Below are positions 46,271-57,759 of a stretch of 64,000 bases of DNA, piece by piece (position 1 is the first letter of the stretch; each line of letters starts with the position of its first letter). Under the pieces are notes generated by a model that ran no database searches, had not been told where the DNA came from, and saw only the letters and a list, made by a program, of their open reading frames with translations. A program made the position numbers and the translations under genes. Source of the DNA: Capitulum mitella (lineage: Eukaryota; Arthropoda; Thecostraca; Pollicipedomorpha; Pollicipedidae); NCBI GenBank assembly GCA_030062745.1, contig CP099842.1, forward strand, positions 30,232,901 through 30,296,900, read 5' to 3'.

Positions 46271-48603
46271 TTACTCGACATGCCAGCGCATGACGGTGTA
46301 ATCTGTGCCATTTTTCTGATACGTTTTCAGCGGGTGGTAATCCGCCAGATTATTCACTGGCACAAGCTTGAGCCTGCCACTTTTTACCAACTTGTACGCA
46401 TTACAATGGAAACAAAATTCGCTTGATACCAGATCTACAAGCAACGAGACATGCTTCGCAGTATCCATCAGGACATACTTGACTGAAGAGAAAATGAATC
46501 CCGGGTTCGTCTTTAGCATCACCACGTCACCTGCAGTATACTCTGTGCCATGAATTGATACAGAGGTTCCGAAATGCATGTCGGACGATATCCTCACCCG
46601 AACTTCATGTGGTATGGATCTCATATCCACCACGGCATCCTTGAATCCATGAACCCTGTTTGGAGACATATAGCCTGACTCATCCAATTTCAATGACAAT
46701 CCCTGCTGATGTCGCACAGCGATAGTTTTAGGCATATTCTTTCGATTCTTTGAACGCTGCGCGATCCCCTTCAGTGGTCCGTGTTTTGATTCGTACCTCA
46801 ACGTCCACAAATGTCTGATCGGCCCATGACGTCGAATTTGAGTTCCATAGTGGATCATGTGGTGGAACTTTGCCTTAAGCCAAAACGAGGGAAAGGTAGT
46901 CTTCAAATCCATAAGCCAGCGTGCGATAAGCTCCTCAAGGTAGATAATGTCACCACTGAAGAAGCACGGGGCAAACACGTTTTCCACCAGCTGACACAAG
47001 TCGATGAGAAGCGTCCAAACGTCGTTGTTTTCTGGAACGTAATCTCCAATCATAAGTGGCAGCAATCGCAAAAGTAGCCACATCTCGCAAGCAGTTTGCC
47101 TGACTCTCAACTTTCCTTTTATTTTCTTCAACGGCTGAGGCCTGTTCGGTTCGTTGAACTGAAATCCACTGATGCATTTGTTCAGCACATCCAGCGAGAA
47201 ATATTTGGCGTTCATAAGGGATGTGAGTATCAGCATTAATGCATATGGCACGACGCCTTCTAAAAGATCATGGGCAGCGTCAGGCACCAATCGTTCAACA
47301 GGGAAGCCTTCGTCGATGGTGCTCAAAGCGGACAATGCGTGTATGCCATATTCTTGCTGCTTTTCCTTGGAGAATTCGAACTCCTCAAGTTCAGTGATCT
47401 GTGAACGGTACATCACTGAATCTCTCAGTGTCACTTCTGACTCGCAAAATGCCGTCTGCTGCTCCTCGACGTCAGCCAAGCAGAAACGACAGCATTTTCC
47501 AGAGCTGAAACACATGGAGAAGCCACCCAGGGAATGAACTGCGAGGTTGTCTCCCACCACACACGAAACAGTGCCTTTGATAGTTGTCTGCGAACCATGC
47601 TTCCTAATGGTAACGCCTTTTTCTTGCAACTCATTCACATCTGCTACGATCCTTTGCAGTATTTTCTCCCAACCATGTTCCTGGATCTGGGAAGTCTTGC
47701 AAACTGCGGCAACATATATCGAATCGAGACGAGATCTCAGGTAGGCAGGAATGTTCAGCAATGAGAAATATATGCCTGCAAGCTTGGACTTTGATACTTT
47801 GTTTCCCAGGGGATCAACTACGTTAAAATCATCGTAATACAAAGCCAAGCGAATTGGTCCTGGGCTTCCCTGATGCAGACTTCCGTCACAGATATCCGCG
47901 ACTTTCCCTTCGTCATGAACACCGTCAGCGAGAACATACTCCAAAACGTGCTCGTTGGACAGGAGTGCTTCGAGCTGTTTCAGAATCGGTATGTACTGGA
48001 ATGATGACCATCCTCCTGATGGACTTCTCAGAAATACAGACTGCGGACCAGTGAATGGAAGCTCTTCACGAACAAATTTGTCCAGCTTATACATGGAACA
48101 AAACTCAGCAAAAGCTGCCAGAGTTTGTGAGCTGCCAGCCCGTGATGTTACATCAAGAGCATTGGCCCCCTCAGCATCGGAGGTTTCTTGGATTTCATCG
48201 ATTGCTGCTTTGATAAAATTATGACTTTGGTCCGCGATGTAGCTGCACAGTGACGAGGACACATTATGTTCATAACGCAGGTGGCCGACAAATCTTGCAA
48301 CAGCCTTACGCTTGCTGCTGGTTCGCGATGGTTCAAAGCAATTTACTTCTCCAAGTTCATGACTGGGGCCCGCTTCCACTAAACCAAAGTCTTCCTCAAC
48401 TGTCTTTTCAGGTTTCAGATTCCGGCCATGTCCCAAAACATGTCTTTTCCAGTTCCATCCAGTGGATATGATCTTTGGACAGTATGTGCACTTGAACCCT
48501 TTCAGTTCGTCCTCTGTGGCATGACGTTGAAGATGTCTGGCAATTACATTTACATCACTATGTCTAAAGTTAATACACATACTACATGCATGTATTTCAT
48601 CCC
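46271..48603 (-). CDS. C2H2 zinc-finger transposase-like protein, long intact frame
   Basis: A single exon of about 777 codons, open from an acceptor (tgtgctttccatttcag, exon from 48603) to the stop at 46271. The frame also runs on to 48688, but that part reads as intron. Counting from 48688, two C2H2 fingers lie at residues 35-56 (CSMC...HLQRH) and 67-87 (CTYC...HVLGH), and a CxxC pair at 397-403. Then come YYDDFNVVDPLGNK (about 285-297), PDAAHDLLEGV (469-479), LLRLLPLMIGD (539-549) and LWTLRYESKHGPLK (627-640). The Asp...Asp...Glu spacing suggests a DDE-type nuclease of the CACTA/Tnp2-like class known from many uncharacterised animal genes. An upstream exon must supply the start. No terminal repeats were identified, so it could be a transposon or a domesticated derivative. 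Low GC3, unlike the host exons, supports a mobile origin. Confidence 0.7.
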
Positions 48604-49958
48604 CTGAAATGGAAAGCACATGAATGATAAATCTACAGCAAAAATAAAAAGGTAGACAAAACAACATTTGCCATGCCAACCCCAGCATGGACTTAAATCT
48701 GCCATTGTAAATCAGGCGGCCTTAGGCTAACAAGACAAGTAGTCCCAAATCATTGTGAACGATAATTCGCAGGAAAGTATTTATGTTGCTTATCGCAATC
48801 CAAATTCCGACTTTTCCAAGATACCCCGACTCGCGAAATGGAAATCGGTTGGACAAAGCACTTTTTTCTCAGCAAAAATTGGACAGCTTATTGTAAGCCA
48901 ACTGCCAAAAAATTCGGAAACTAAATGTTGCTTAGTATCGTGCATACATACTCAACTCTGAGGATGGCATTTCTCAAATCTCAATCCAGAATCAATCAAG
49001 ATTTCAATCAAGAAATCAGTTCATGTACTGTAAAAACATGGTGCCAGCTACATACTGTAGGTTGGATTATCTTAAGGCAATTGGAGGGGTAGGAGGGGAT
49101 GCTAAATAGGCATCACATGACTAGTTGTTCCCCGAACATTGGTTTATTCCATGATTTCGACTGCTTTGTTTGGAAAGTTGTTGTAGAACTGTGGAAGGGG
49201 GCTGAGCCCCATACTGAGCATAAAATATGACCCTGTTTTCACATGTTTCACCCCAGTTTTGTGAGGGCCCAAAAACAACTGTTTTATTATTTTCCTGTGC
49301 ATAACAGTTTGGTTACATTGCAACTGGTGCCCTGTAAACATGACAAAACAGGCTGTTGGAGCGATGTTTCTATGGCACGATGCTTGACAGACTCACAGCA
49401 TGACCCCACTTGATCTGTCCTGGTAAATGCAGAATAAGCACTGAAATAAACACTTCACTACTATATACAGCCAAGTGGGTTCTACATTCTACCAAAGTGC
49501 AAAGCAGAGGTAAGAGGATGTCAACATCATAGCGAAAAATGTTGCACCCAGCTTACCAATGTGCAACTAAACTTGTGAAGTTTTAACATGGGGATGCACT
49601 CAGGTCTCACTGAGGTGTACTTTGGTGCATTATGAGAGCATAAATCTGAGACATACATAACATTTTCACCAGGTGATGAAAAACAACATAAATGGCATAA
49701 AAGCCATACAACAAATGGTTCTATGTTACATACTTGTGATTTGGTTGCTGCATAACATAATTTCAAGATGAAGAAAGTGAAAACAATCACCAAAAAATAT
49801 CGCCACTCCATTCGTCACTAACCGCTGTGCCATTTGTCTGACTTCTGCTGCGATCCTACGACAACAAAGTCAAAAAGGGCAATTCCAAAGATCAAGGTAT
49901 TTTGCTCCTGATGATGTCATCAGTATAACCTAATGAGTAATAAAAAGATGACTTGCCC
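48604..49958. other. Upstream flank of the transposase-like frame; no gene seen
   Basis: AT-rich DNA that may contain the missing 5' exon of the transposase-like gene; none stands out. Frames here are short and low in information. Confidence 0.4.
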
Positions 49959-50002
49959 AACCTAACCTAACCTAACCTAACCTAACCTAACCTAACCTAA
50001 CC
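49959..50002 (+). repeat. Interstitial telomere-type array (CCTAA)n, 1
   Basis: About nine perfect CCTAA units (TTAGG on the other strand), ending in a CCAAA variant. Confidence 0.95.
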
Positions 50003-50785
50003 AAACTTTACATATTTAGTCACACAAACCAACCTCTGCTGGACAGAGCCAAGTCTGATTGCACCCTTTGTTGGCCAACAGCCTCTAGGATCATGTACCT
50101 GCCTCTGGCGCTGGGTCAGACTGCGCCTCCAGTATCATTTACTGGTGATGCCATCAAACCTTACGCAGTGCGTAGGGCATCCTTGAAGCGAAGGTAGTGT
50201 AAACAAAATGGCACCACGTATTCCAGTCACGTTTACTTAAAATGGAGTATATTTCTATTTCCTTTGAAAACCATACTGGTAGTGCCACCATTCTTTGCTT
50301 CCATAGGAAAGTTTATGAACTCTTCTGTACCATATGTATAGCAAAACTGGTCTGTGAAAAGGTGAAAAAGTATAGTATTACCCAAATCTGCGATCTGCTA
50401 CATGACTGTGCACCTGGCAAAAGAACTATGGGTCAACAGTAAGATTCAGCCCGAGCGCTTACTTCCAGGGAAAATAATCGTAGTAGTGGTTGCATGGCGT
50501 TTCAAATGCAATATTGATAAGTATTACTTACGATTTCAGCCGGAAAAACCTGAAACACACATTATTTCCCCCGAAACAGATTGCGTCGTCACTGGTATGC
50601 TAACCGCCAGACGCTCGCGTAGGGATTTTTGACGTTTCTGTGTTAAATAGTTTGTTTACGTGAGATCTCGACGCTGATTGGTCGTCGGTCGGACTCAAGG
50701 TCCAATCAAGAGTAATAAAAAAGTTTCGGGGGAATAACTAATGCGATATAAATTATCTTTAAAATAAAAAAAAATTAACCGTTGT

Positions 50786-50870
50786 AAAAATAATAATAGT
50801 AATAATAATAGTAATAATGATAGTGATAATAATGGTAATAATAATAATAATAATAAACAAGAATAATAAA
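50786..50870 (+). repeat. (TAA)n-rich microsatellite
   Basis: Interrupted aataataat/agtaataat units over about 85 bp, continuing into generally A-rich DNA. It is read as Leu/Ile runs on the minus strand but is not coding. Confidence 0.9.
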
Positions 50871-50960
50871 AAAGTAAAAATATTACAAAGATGGCAAAGC
50901 GTAGTTCCAATTTGAAAAATACAAAAAAAAAAAAGCAATGAAATAAAATATCTGAAAAAA

Positions 50961-51300
50961 ATCACGGAACAAAACTGGAAAATATTAGAAAGTGAAATAA
51001 AACAATAAATAAAAATTTACCCTGGCCTAACATAGTAACCAAACCTAACCTAACCTAACCTAACCTAACCTAGCCTAGCCTGGCCTAACTTAACCTAACC
51101 TAACCTAACCTAACCTAACGTAGCCCAGCACAAGAAATCACGGAACAAAACTGGAAAATATTAGGAAGTGAAATAAAACAATAAATAAAAATTTACCCTA
51201 GCCTAACATAGTCACCTAACCTAACCTAGCCTAACCTAACCTAACCTAGCCTAACCTAACCTAACCTAACCTAACCTAACCTGATCTAACCTAGCCCAGC
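50961..51300 (+). repeat. Tandem duplication of about 176 bp including telomere-type repeats
   Basis: The block beginning atcacggaacaaaactggaa and running through taaaaatttaccct(g/a)gcctaa recurs at 50961 and 51137. It is followed in both copies by CCTAA arrays. Copies are about 97% alike outside the arrays. Confidence 0.9.
51042..51119 (+). repeat. Interstitial telomere-type array (CCTAA)n, 2
   Basis: About 15 units with CCTAG and CCTGG variants in the middle. Confidence 0.95.
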
Positions 51301-51327
51301 ACAACCCAACCTAGCAACCTAATCTAA
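51213..51327 (+). repeat. Interstitial telomere-type array (CCTAA)n, 3
   Basis: About 20 units, mostly CCTAA with CCTAG and CCTGAT variants, decaying into agcccagcacaacccaacc. Confidence 0.95.
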
Positions 51328-51587
51328 CGAGTATTAAATGTCATAATGTAATAATACTGATATCAGAAATCCCAACAATTATCTAATACAATAATATAAC
51401 AGCGTAATAATTCAGCAGTTCCTCCAAGTTCAGTTTTTGGCAACAGAATAGAATTTTCCTATATATGACGTCATTAATCGCTTGAAGATGCATGCAGGGT
51501 CTACACGTCCTTGATGTCAATAACCTTAACCTTGGCGGCGCTACATTTTCCGCCGCGGAATAATGTTGTTCTCCGCCAGTCGACTGC

Positions 51588-51765
51588 AGCACGGTATTAC
51601 TATGTCGTACGTTATCGTTACGATTTTGTTGTTATTGTTTAGAAAATCAAGTAGTGGAAAGTACGGTTAGAAACAGGATGATACATTCTTTACATTGGTG
51701 GCAATTATACAAAGCGTTGTTTGCGATTTCGTCGGGCAGAAACTTACCGTTAGCCGAACTATGCA
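51588..51765 (+). repeat. Diverged copy of the sequence upstream of RED
   Basis: Aligns by eye with bases 1-125: gtcgactgcagcacggtatt pairs with the window's first bases, and tattactatgtcgtacgtta with tagtactatatggcatgtta. Next, cgttacgattttgttgttat pairs with tgttacaattctattgttat. After a gap of about 50 bp, gggcagaaacttaccgttagc pairs with tgtcagaaacttaccttttagc. Identity is roughly 75%. Either RED's upstream DNA was duplicated here or both are copies of one unrecognised repeat. Confidence 0.6.
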
Positions 51766-53399
51766 CTGGTCACCACACTAAATTTGCACCTGAACCATGA
51801 TTTAGCATCTGAGCATTCCAAAAAGTGCACTTGAATTCTCAGGTGTGCTTACAAGATTTTGTCCACATGTTTTACTTTGCACACTGGATGAACATGTCAC
51901 CCAATGCATAGCAAAAAGCCGGATTTTGGGAAAATGGGTCATGTAATGCAACCTATCAGATTGACTTGTGGAAGGCATCAACAGCTATAACAGGGAACAG
52001 TTCTGCGTAGAAATGCGGCGAAATGTCCTCACCATTCAAGAAATGGCTGCAGAATTCTACAAAACCTTGTTGGGCAGCGAACGGAAGCCAGAGATGGCCA
52101 ACAGTTCCAATTTGAGTCACCTGTTTAAAATATTTATGGAAGAAAACCCTGAAGTACGGCAGCATGGTGTACCATGGAGCAGCTGACCACCTTTGGGAGC
52201 AGAAGGCCCAACAGACCTACTAAGCAACCTCACTGTTCCCAAACTTCGACGCTAATGCCTGCACAGAGCCTCGTCTTAATGAAACGGCCCCCCCCCCAAA
52301 GTTGCATGATACAGGCATGATGCGGCTGCGGTTCATTGGGGCTAAATGCGTCATGATTGTTTCCCCTATTCCATATGTCTTCACAAAGTTTCCATATTTC
52401 AGAAATTACTTTATTGAACGGTGGTTCCCTCCGGAACGACCTCAACGGTGGGTACCTATATCTCTTTTCATATCCAATAGTAGAGCGAGATTTCAATTTT
52501 GAATCCATACACCCACAAGGCTGCACGGGAACGCAGAGCTCATGCCCTGAGCTCGTCGAAACAGGCTATGGAAACTGGCAACCATACGGTAGTAAAAACT
52601 GCATGGGAGAATTCCGCATGAGAACCAAAAGGCGCTGAAGGTGCGGAGGAAGGATTGGCAGAGGAGAGGAAGCCCCAGCCACAGGTACCGAAACTAGACA
52701 GATCTGAAAAATTGTTTGTGCGGAGGACCTCGCCGTACCTTCTACCTCGGTTCCTGTCATGCAGCGTCGTTGGCTAATGCTAGATTTTTCGAAGCCGGAG
52801 GGGGGGGAAGCAGCTGTCTCCACTGCATGACGGCAAAGTTTGGGTCGGCTGGGTGTCCAGACTTTGGGTTGGGGTGGGGGGCAGGGTTCCAAAGCCCTTT
52901 CGGGTCCCAGACATCTCGTGTATGCCATTGGTCAAATTGTTAAATTTGGGCAGTCGCTGTGGGTTTGGGCAAGAGATGCAAGTTTTCAGCTCAGTTTACC
53001 CGCACCACGGATTGGCTCGTATTCCCTTTACTGGATTGCTGACCAAATATGCTGGTTTTTGTTGGCTTCCGTTTTAAAACAATGCGTTGCAAGGTCAATA
53101 GGGAAGCATGAATGTAGAACTGGGACAAAGTTTGGTATGGAAAAATAGTCATCGGCGCTAAAACGCGACATGGATAACGGATTTACATCACTCTTTTTAA
53201 TAAAACATGAAAATACATCAATGGGTCAAAATACTGGTATGGAATTTCATACCAACAAGGCCCTTCAGTATGGAAAACTCCGCACCAAAGTTACGCCCCT
53301 CTAGGGTAGTATGTTGGACTGAATCCCAATTTGGCTGGGGCAGGAGGGCTGGACTTAAAAAAAAACGTACTTCTATTTCGGACATCCATTCTAGACAGA
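51766..53399. other. Intergenic; no gene seen
   Basis: Mixed DNA with G/C homopolymer runs near 52289 and 52800. No exon or element recognised with confidence. Confidence 0.45.
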
Positions 53400-53824
53400 C
53401 AGAGGCGTCAATTTGTATTTTTTGCGAGGGTCCTGCCCCCCCCCCCCTTCCCTCTGCCCGCACCTAATGTTGATTTGGGCCTCCCATGTTGGTTTAGGCC
53501 ACCATTATTTTATACCGGTTTTAAAAGGAAATTGGCATGAATAACGAAAGGAACGCCGCAATAGATAAAAGATAGGCAGAAATTATAGAAAAAAACATAA
53601 ACGAATCTATCTTTATATCTATCCACCTTTCTATCGTCTGTCTATATATGCCTATATACATGGGATATATGAAATTTTGGTTTATAAGTCGTAACAAAGA
53701 AACTTATAAATTGCAAGCGGCAAATATAACGTGGCGAAATCCGTTGTAAAACTCACATTTGGGGGAGGTAGGTTGTCAGGCCGTCGGCTAAGCCTCTAAG
53801 CATTTACATCAATCGACGCCCTTG
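53400..53824. mobile_element. hAT-like MITE, copy 2
   Basis: Same orientation as the copy at 21767-22150 and homologous along its length: gaataacgaa(a/c), aggcagaaa, tctatctttatatctatc, cttataaatt, gtggcgaaatccg and a final tcgacgcc. The left end is CAGAGGCGTCAATTTG; the right end is eroded and the target duplication is not visible. Non-coding. Confidence 0.65.
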
Positions 53825-55499
53825 GCTACCGGCCCCATACCGCAACACTCCATAGACATGATGTACTGGCTTGGGGCCGGAAACGTTTGGATGGTACCGG
53901 CGCTGAAAGCGGCTTTCAGTCTACTTGAGAATGACGTTTGTTATGATTTTTGAGGATCCGAAGTAACGCTAACACCCGTATGTCACGTGTACGTAAGTTA
54001 TGAATTTTGATTAACGGGTGCTATGCGCTATAACGGGTCTTCATATTCCACATAAAATCGGTCCCTTCTCCCTGATGCTACCAATCGAACTAACCAAAAC
54101 GAAATAAATACCACCCTGACGCAGGTTAAATAAAAGCAAAAGGTCAACAGATGCACGATCATCACATAACAAGTAAAACGCAAAGCCCATAAAACGCAAA
54201 GCCCTAGCTATTCTAAACAGACCGATGTGACACAAATAAAAATGACGATATTGAATCAGCATACGCTGAAAATATGATAACATATATCTGTGCAGCATAG
54301 TGCTGCCTTCAGAAGCATTCAGCGATAAGGTAGGTGGTGTGTTACTGCTTGGCCCAACAGGCGTCTTTCCGGAGAGGCGTTTTACCCCGTTTTACCCTTC
54401 CTGTTGTCAAAAAATGGTTATCGTTTTGAGCCCAGAGGCCTGCAGGCTGCAGGGGTCGGGCTGAAAAGACCCGCAAAGCAAAAATGTTTTTTGCTGTTTT
54501 TGTGTACCAACGTTCATGGTATACCGTGAAAAGTATACCTATGCGAAGCCCAGTACAGAGAAATATGTGTGAGATAAAAAGTTTATCGAATCCTGATCTA
54601 CCTTTCTACCTCATCATATAGCATAAGGCATATCTTCCATCAGTACCACAATTTGTTCCTATTTTAATCACGAGTATTGCATTTTTAGGCACACCTCCCT
54701 ACCTGCCCAGCAATCCACTCGTTTGCATTGGAAAAAAGAGGTCAGGTACCTTGGGATGCTACTCCAAAAGCAATCATTGCACGTGACTGCATCACAACAA
54801 TCAAACCTTTGCAAAACAATTTTCTTAAGGCGTAGTTCGTATTCATACAAGCTGTCGTTAAATGAAACGGCCTTCACGTTTGGGTCTGGCCTGTGAGTGC
54901 TCCAAAATATCTACCCAGTTACGTTCTTGCCAACTTGCAGGCTAGGAAAATCTTAAGGCGCATATACTATGTTTCTTATCTATCAGAATGCATAAGTTCA
55001 TACATTATAAGACAACACTCACCAAACAGTTATAAACATACAGCTGAATTGCCTCACCTTCATCAGAAATCATCCTCAGGATGCGTCCTCAGTGTTCCAG
55101 ACCACGCACTGCACGAAAATGGCGTCTTGTCCGCGTCTGCGCGCGCAGAAAACGCGCACTTCACACCGATAAGTACCCGGTTGGGGTTTACGTTACCCTG
55201 CAGGGGTTAATTTAAACTTCATTTAGCAGTCAATCGTGGAGCAGTTTGAGCAACCTCCCTCCAACTCCCGCGCGCGCGCATTTCGAACGGCTGACGTGGG
55301 GTGCTTGCGGGATGCTAACAGAATACTGGACTACTTGAGGAGTAATTTTAGCACCCGTATCATACTCAAGGGCGATTGAGTAGTATCACTGGCTCTAAAT
55401 AGGTTGAAATTTTGCCACTTTTACGGCAAAGGTACTTCTAGCAGCGCCCTATTGGGACTAATTAAAAAGATTAGCACCAGGGGTACTGAATTTTTCTCT
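53825..55499. other. Intergenic; no gene seen
   Basis: AT-moderate DNA. Short open frames lack recognisable domains. Confidence 0.45.
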
Positions 55500-56020
55500 G
55501 TGTGTAGGTGTCCTTGAAGAAACTCCAAAGTGACCTCACAGACGGTCAGAGGAACCCGTGGATGACCGACGAGGCTCCATCGTCGGTAAGAGCAGCCCCG
55601 AGACGTTCTGAGAAATCCCATGGCCGGTCAGGGGCTATACCGTACGTGGCACCAGGACCACTGGAACCCTAGAGACGACCAGAGAAGCCCATGGCACGGC
55701 AAGAGGAGCTCAGTGAGCGGCGACAGTCAGGAACACCTCAGGGACAGACAGAGTGGCTCCGGGAACATTGGAGGGTGTGAAAGTCCGTCAGGGGTGCCCC
55801 AGGGACGATCGGGAAGGGCCTGGAGATGGTGGGAGGCCTCAGGGACGATCAGAGAATCGCCAGGATACGGACAGAGGAATCCAGAGACGATCAGGGAGGC
55901 TTCAGGTTTGTGCGGAGGACCCAGTGACGATTGGGAGACGTGGGAAATCGATCCGAGTTACCCGCGGACGGCCAGGGAGACCCAGGGTTGGTCTTACAGG
56001 ACAGGCCTCAGAGGGCCATA
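55500..56020 (+). repeat. Degenerate minisatellite rich in GA/AGGGAC words
   Basis: Recurring words such as cagggacgatc, agagac(g)atca, ggaggcctcaggg and gaccagag at irregular 25-60 bp steps. One 133-codon open frame (55620-56021) is Gly/Arg/Ser/Trp-rich and just reads through the repeat. Confidence 0.55.
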
Positions 56021-56324
56021 AAGAAAGACCAGACCACCTACCCACTGATGTACTGAGTAAAACTCCATGCATAATTTATATAACTCAAAAGTAAACTTAA
56101 CGAAAATTAAGTCTCGAAAAGTGGTGGGCGGGGGCAGTTAACATCACTCGCCCCATCCTAAAAAGTGCGGGCCACGGCCCCCTGCTCCCTCCCCCGCCCC
56201 CTTGTTGCTACGCCTACGATTTCACCACTCAGTGATTCGGTAAATGACCGTTAGATAATTTGTCATCTTCATGCCATTTGGCTAACTGATCTAACAAAAA
56301 GTTCCCGCCGGAAAAAACAGTCCC

Positions 56325-56740
56325 CCTCACTCTGGAGAATTGCGGTAACTTAATCTCACTAACATCCCATGCTCCCTCTCAGGGACGTAACAACATCCCG
56401 AAAAGTGGGGTACTCAGGCATCCATGCATAGGTAAATTGCACATGGGCTTGTTCAAGTAAGAGCTGTTGTTAATCAGGCATGATAAGAATTCCAAAACCA
56501 ATGAAAAAAATCATCCAGAAATCTGAGCTTAATGGTAGTAGAATAAGATAAAATACGACGAGAAGTTCGGGAAAAATGAGCGATATAAAGCATCAAATGT
56601 AAATGTGGTTATAGATGTTGCTCCCCTCGCCCTGTATGATTACGGTAACTTAAACTCACTAACATCCCATGTTCCCTATCATGGACGTAAGAACATCCAG
56701 AAAAGTGGGGGCACTCAGGTATCGGGCTTGTTCAAGTAAG
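56325..56740 (+). repeat. Pair of about 120-bp direct repeats, 300 bp apart
   Basis: The block cggtaacttaa(t/a)ctcactaacatcccatg(c/t)tccct occurs at about 56343 and 56643. The pair continues through gacgtaa(c/g)aacatcc(c/a)gaaaagtggg and gggcttgttcaagtaagag. The period is exactly 300 bp at its start. Copies are about 88% alike; the intervening DNA is not repeated. Confidence 0.8.
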
Positions 56741-57489
56741 AGATTCATCTGTCTTGTACAGCTACTTTTCTTTGAAAACGGTTGGTTCTACAAAAAACGG
56801 AACCGTTGTGCGCTTCGTTACAGAATTAGGTACTTGTCTACGTATACACATTTTTACTTAATAGCTTTTGTGGACTGCATAGATTTATTTGTCATGCTCT
56901 TTTTAGACGCATTTTATTGATATCTTAATACCAAAGATGGGGAGAAAGTTCATGCGAAAAAACGTCAAAGCTTTTGACTGCACGAAAGATTGAAGCACGC
57001 ATGAACAATTTGTTCTGCGGAAATAGTCGTCGATAAGTCACGCGTTAGCGTAGAATGTTTAAAACTGTGTTAAACATTTTCCAAAATCCTCAGTATATGC
57101 CAAGGAAGATTACGTTTGTTTCCAGCCGTACTATGCTAAACCGTGTCAACCGCGTACTTATAAAACACCACGCCCGGCCATCTCCCTTGGACATTAACTT
57201 CGAATGTGGTCTACGGTCATTTGGCTGCCAGCCACACGAAACTCGAAGGCAGCAAAATGGCCAAGGGAGGGACGGCTGAACAGGTGCCTCTCGCTGGCGA
57301 TCAAAAGGGCCTTTTCGGCCCTTTGCGCCTACGATGACACTCCTTTGCGCGAACGAAGCCATTTTGGCCAGCCTCCTACCTGAGCGTAATAGTGGCCACA
57401 TTCCCTTCGAACGATGTTGGAAAATGCAAATGAGAATGCGTAAAATGTTGGGTTAGACTAAATATACTTCGTTAGGGGAGCTTGGGCGT

Positions 57490-57759
57490 CAGGCACGTAG
57501 CCAAGGGGGGAGGAGCATGGGGGCCATGCCCCCCCCGAACCAAGCGATCTACCCTAGATATTTATCGATTTCGCTGGGATACGGAAAAGTGATCATGTAT
57601 ATCACTGAAAAGGAAACATTATATATTTTTCCTGTGCATTAAAAATAAGGCCATTTATATAAAATTGCTGCTTTTTCAATAAATTTTGTCATATGCCAAT
57701 GGCATATGACAAAATCTGACATGTCCCCCCCGAGGAAAATCGTGGCTACGTGCCCACTG
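57490..57759. mobile_element. hAT-like MITE with GGCACGTAGCCA terminal repeats
   Basis: Left end CAGGCACGTAGCCAAGGGGG, right end (reverse-complemented) CAGTGGGCACGTAGCCACGA; 12 bases match exactly. The interior has C/G runs near both ends and a central palindrome (57683-57715). No target duplication is preserved and there is no coding frame. Confidence 0.6.
57683..57715. repeat. 33-bp palindrome inside the MITE
   Basis: Two perfect 16-bp arms (attttgtcatatgcca and its complement) around a single central A. It would form a cruciform or an RNA hairpin. Confidence 0.85.

Noticed and set aside
55620-56021. 133-codon Gly/Arg/Trp-rich frame
   Set aside because: Explained by the degenerate GA-rich minisatellite.
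56118-56215. Possible further MITE end (cttgttgctacgcctacg)
   Set aside because: Only one plausible terminus; no matching inverted end or target duplication found.
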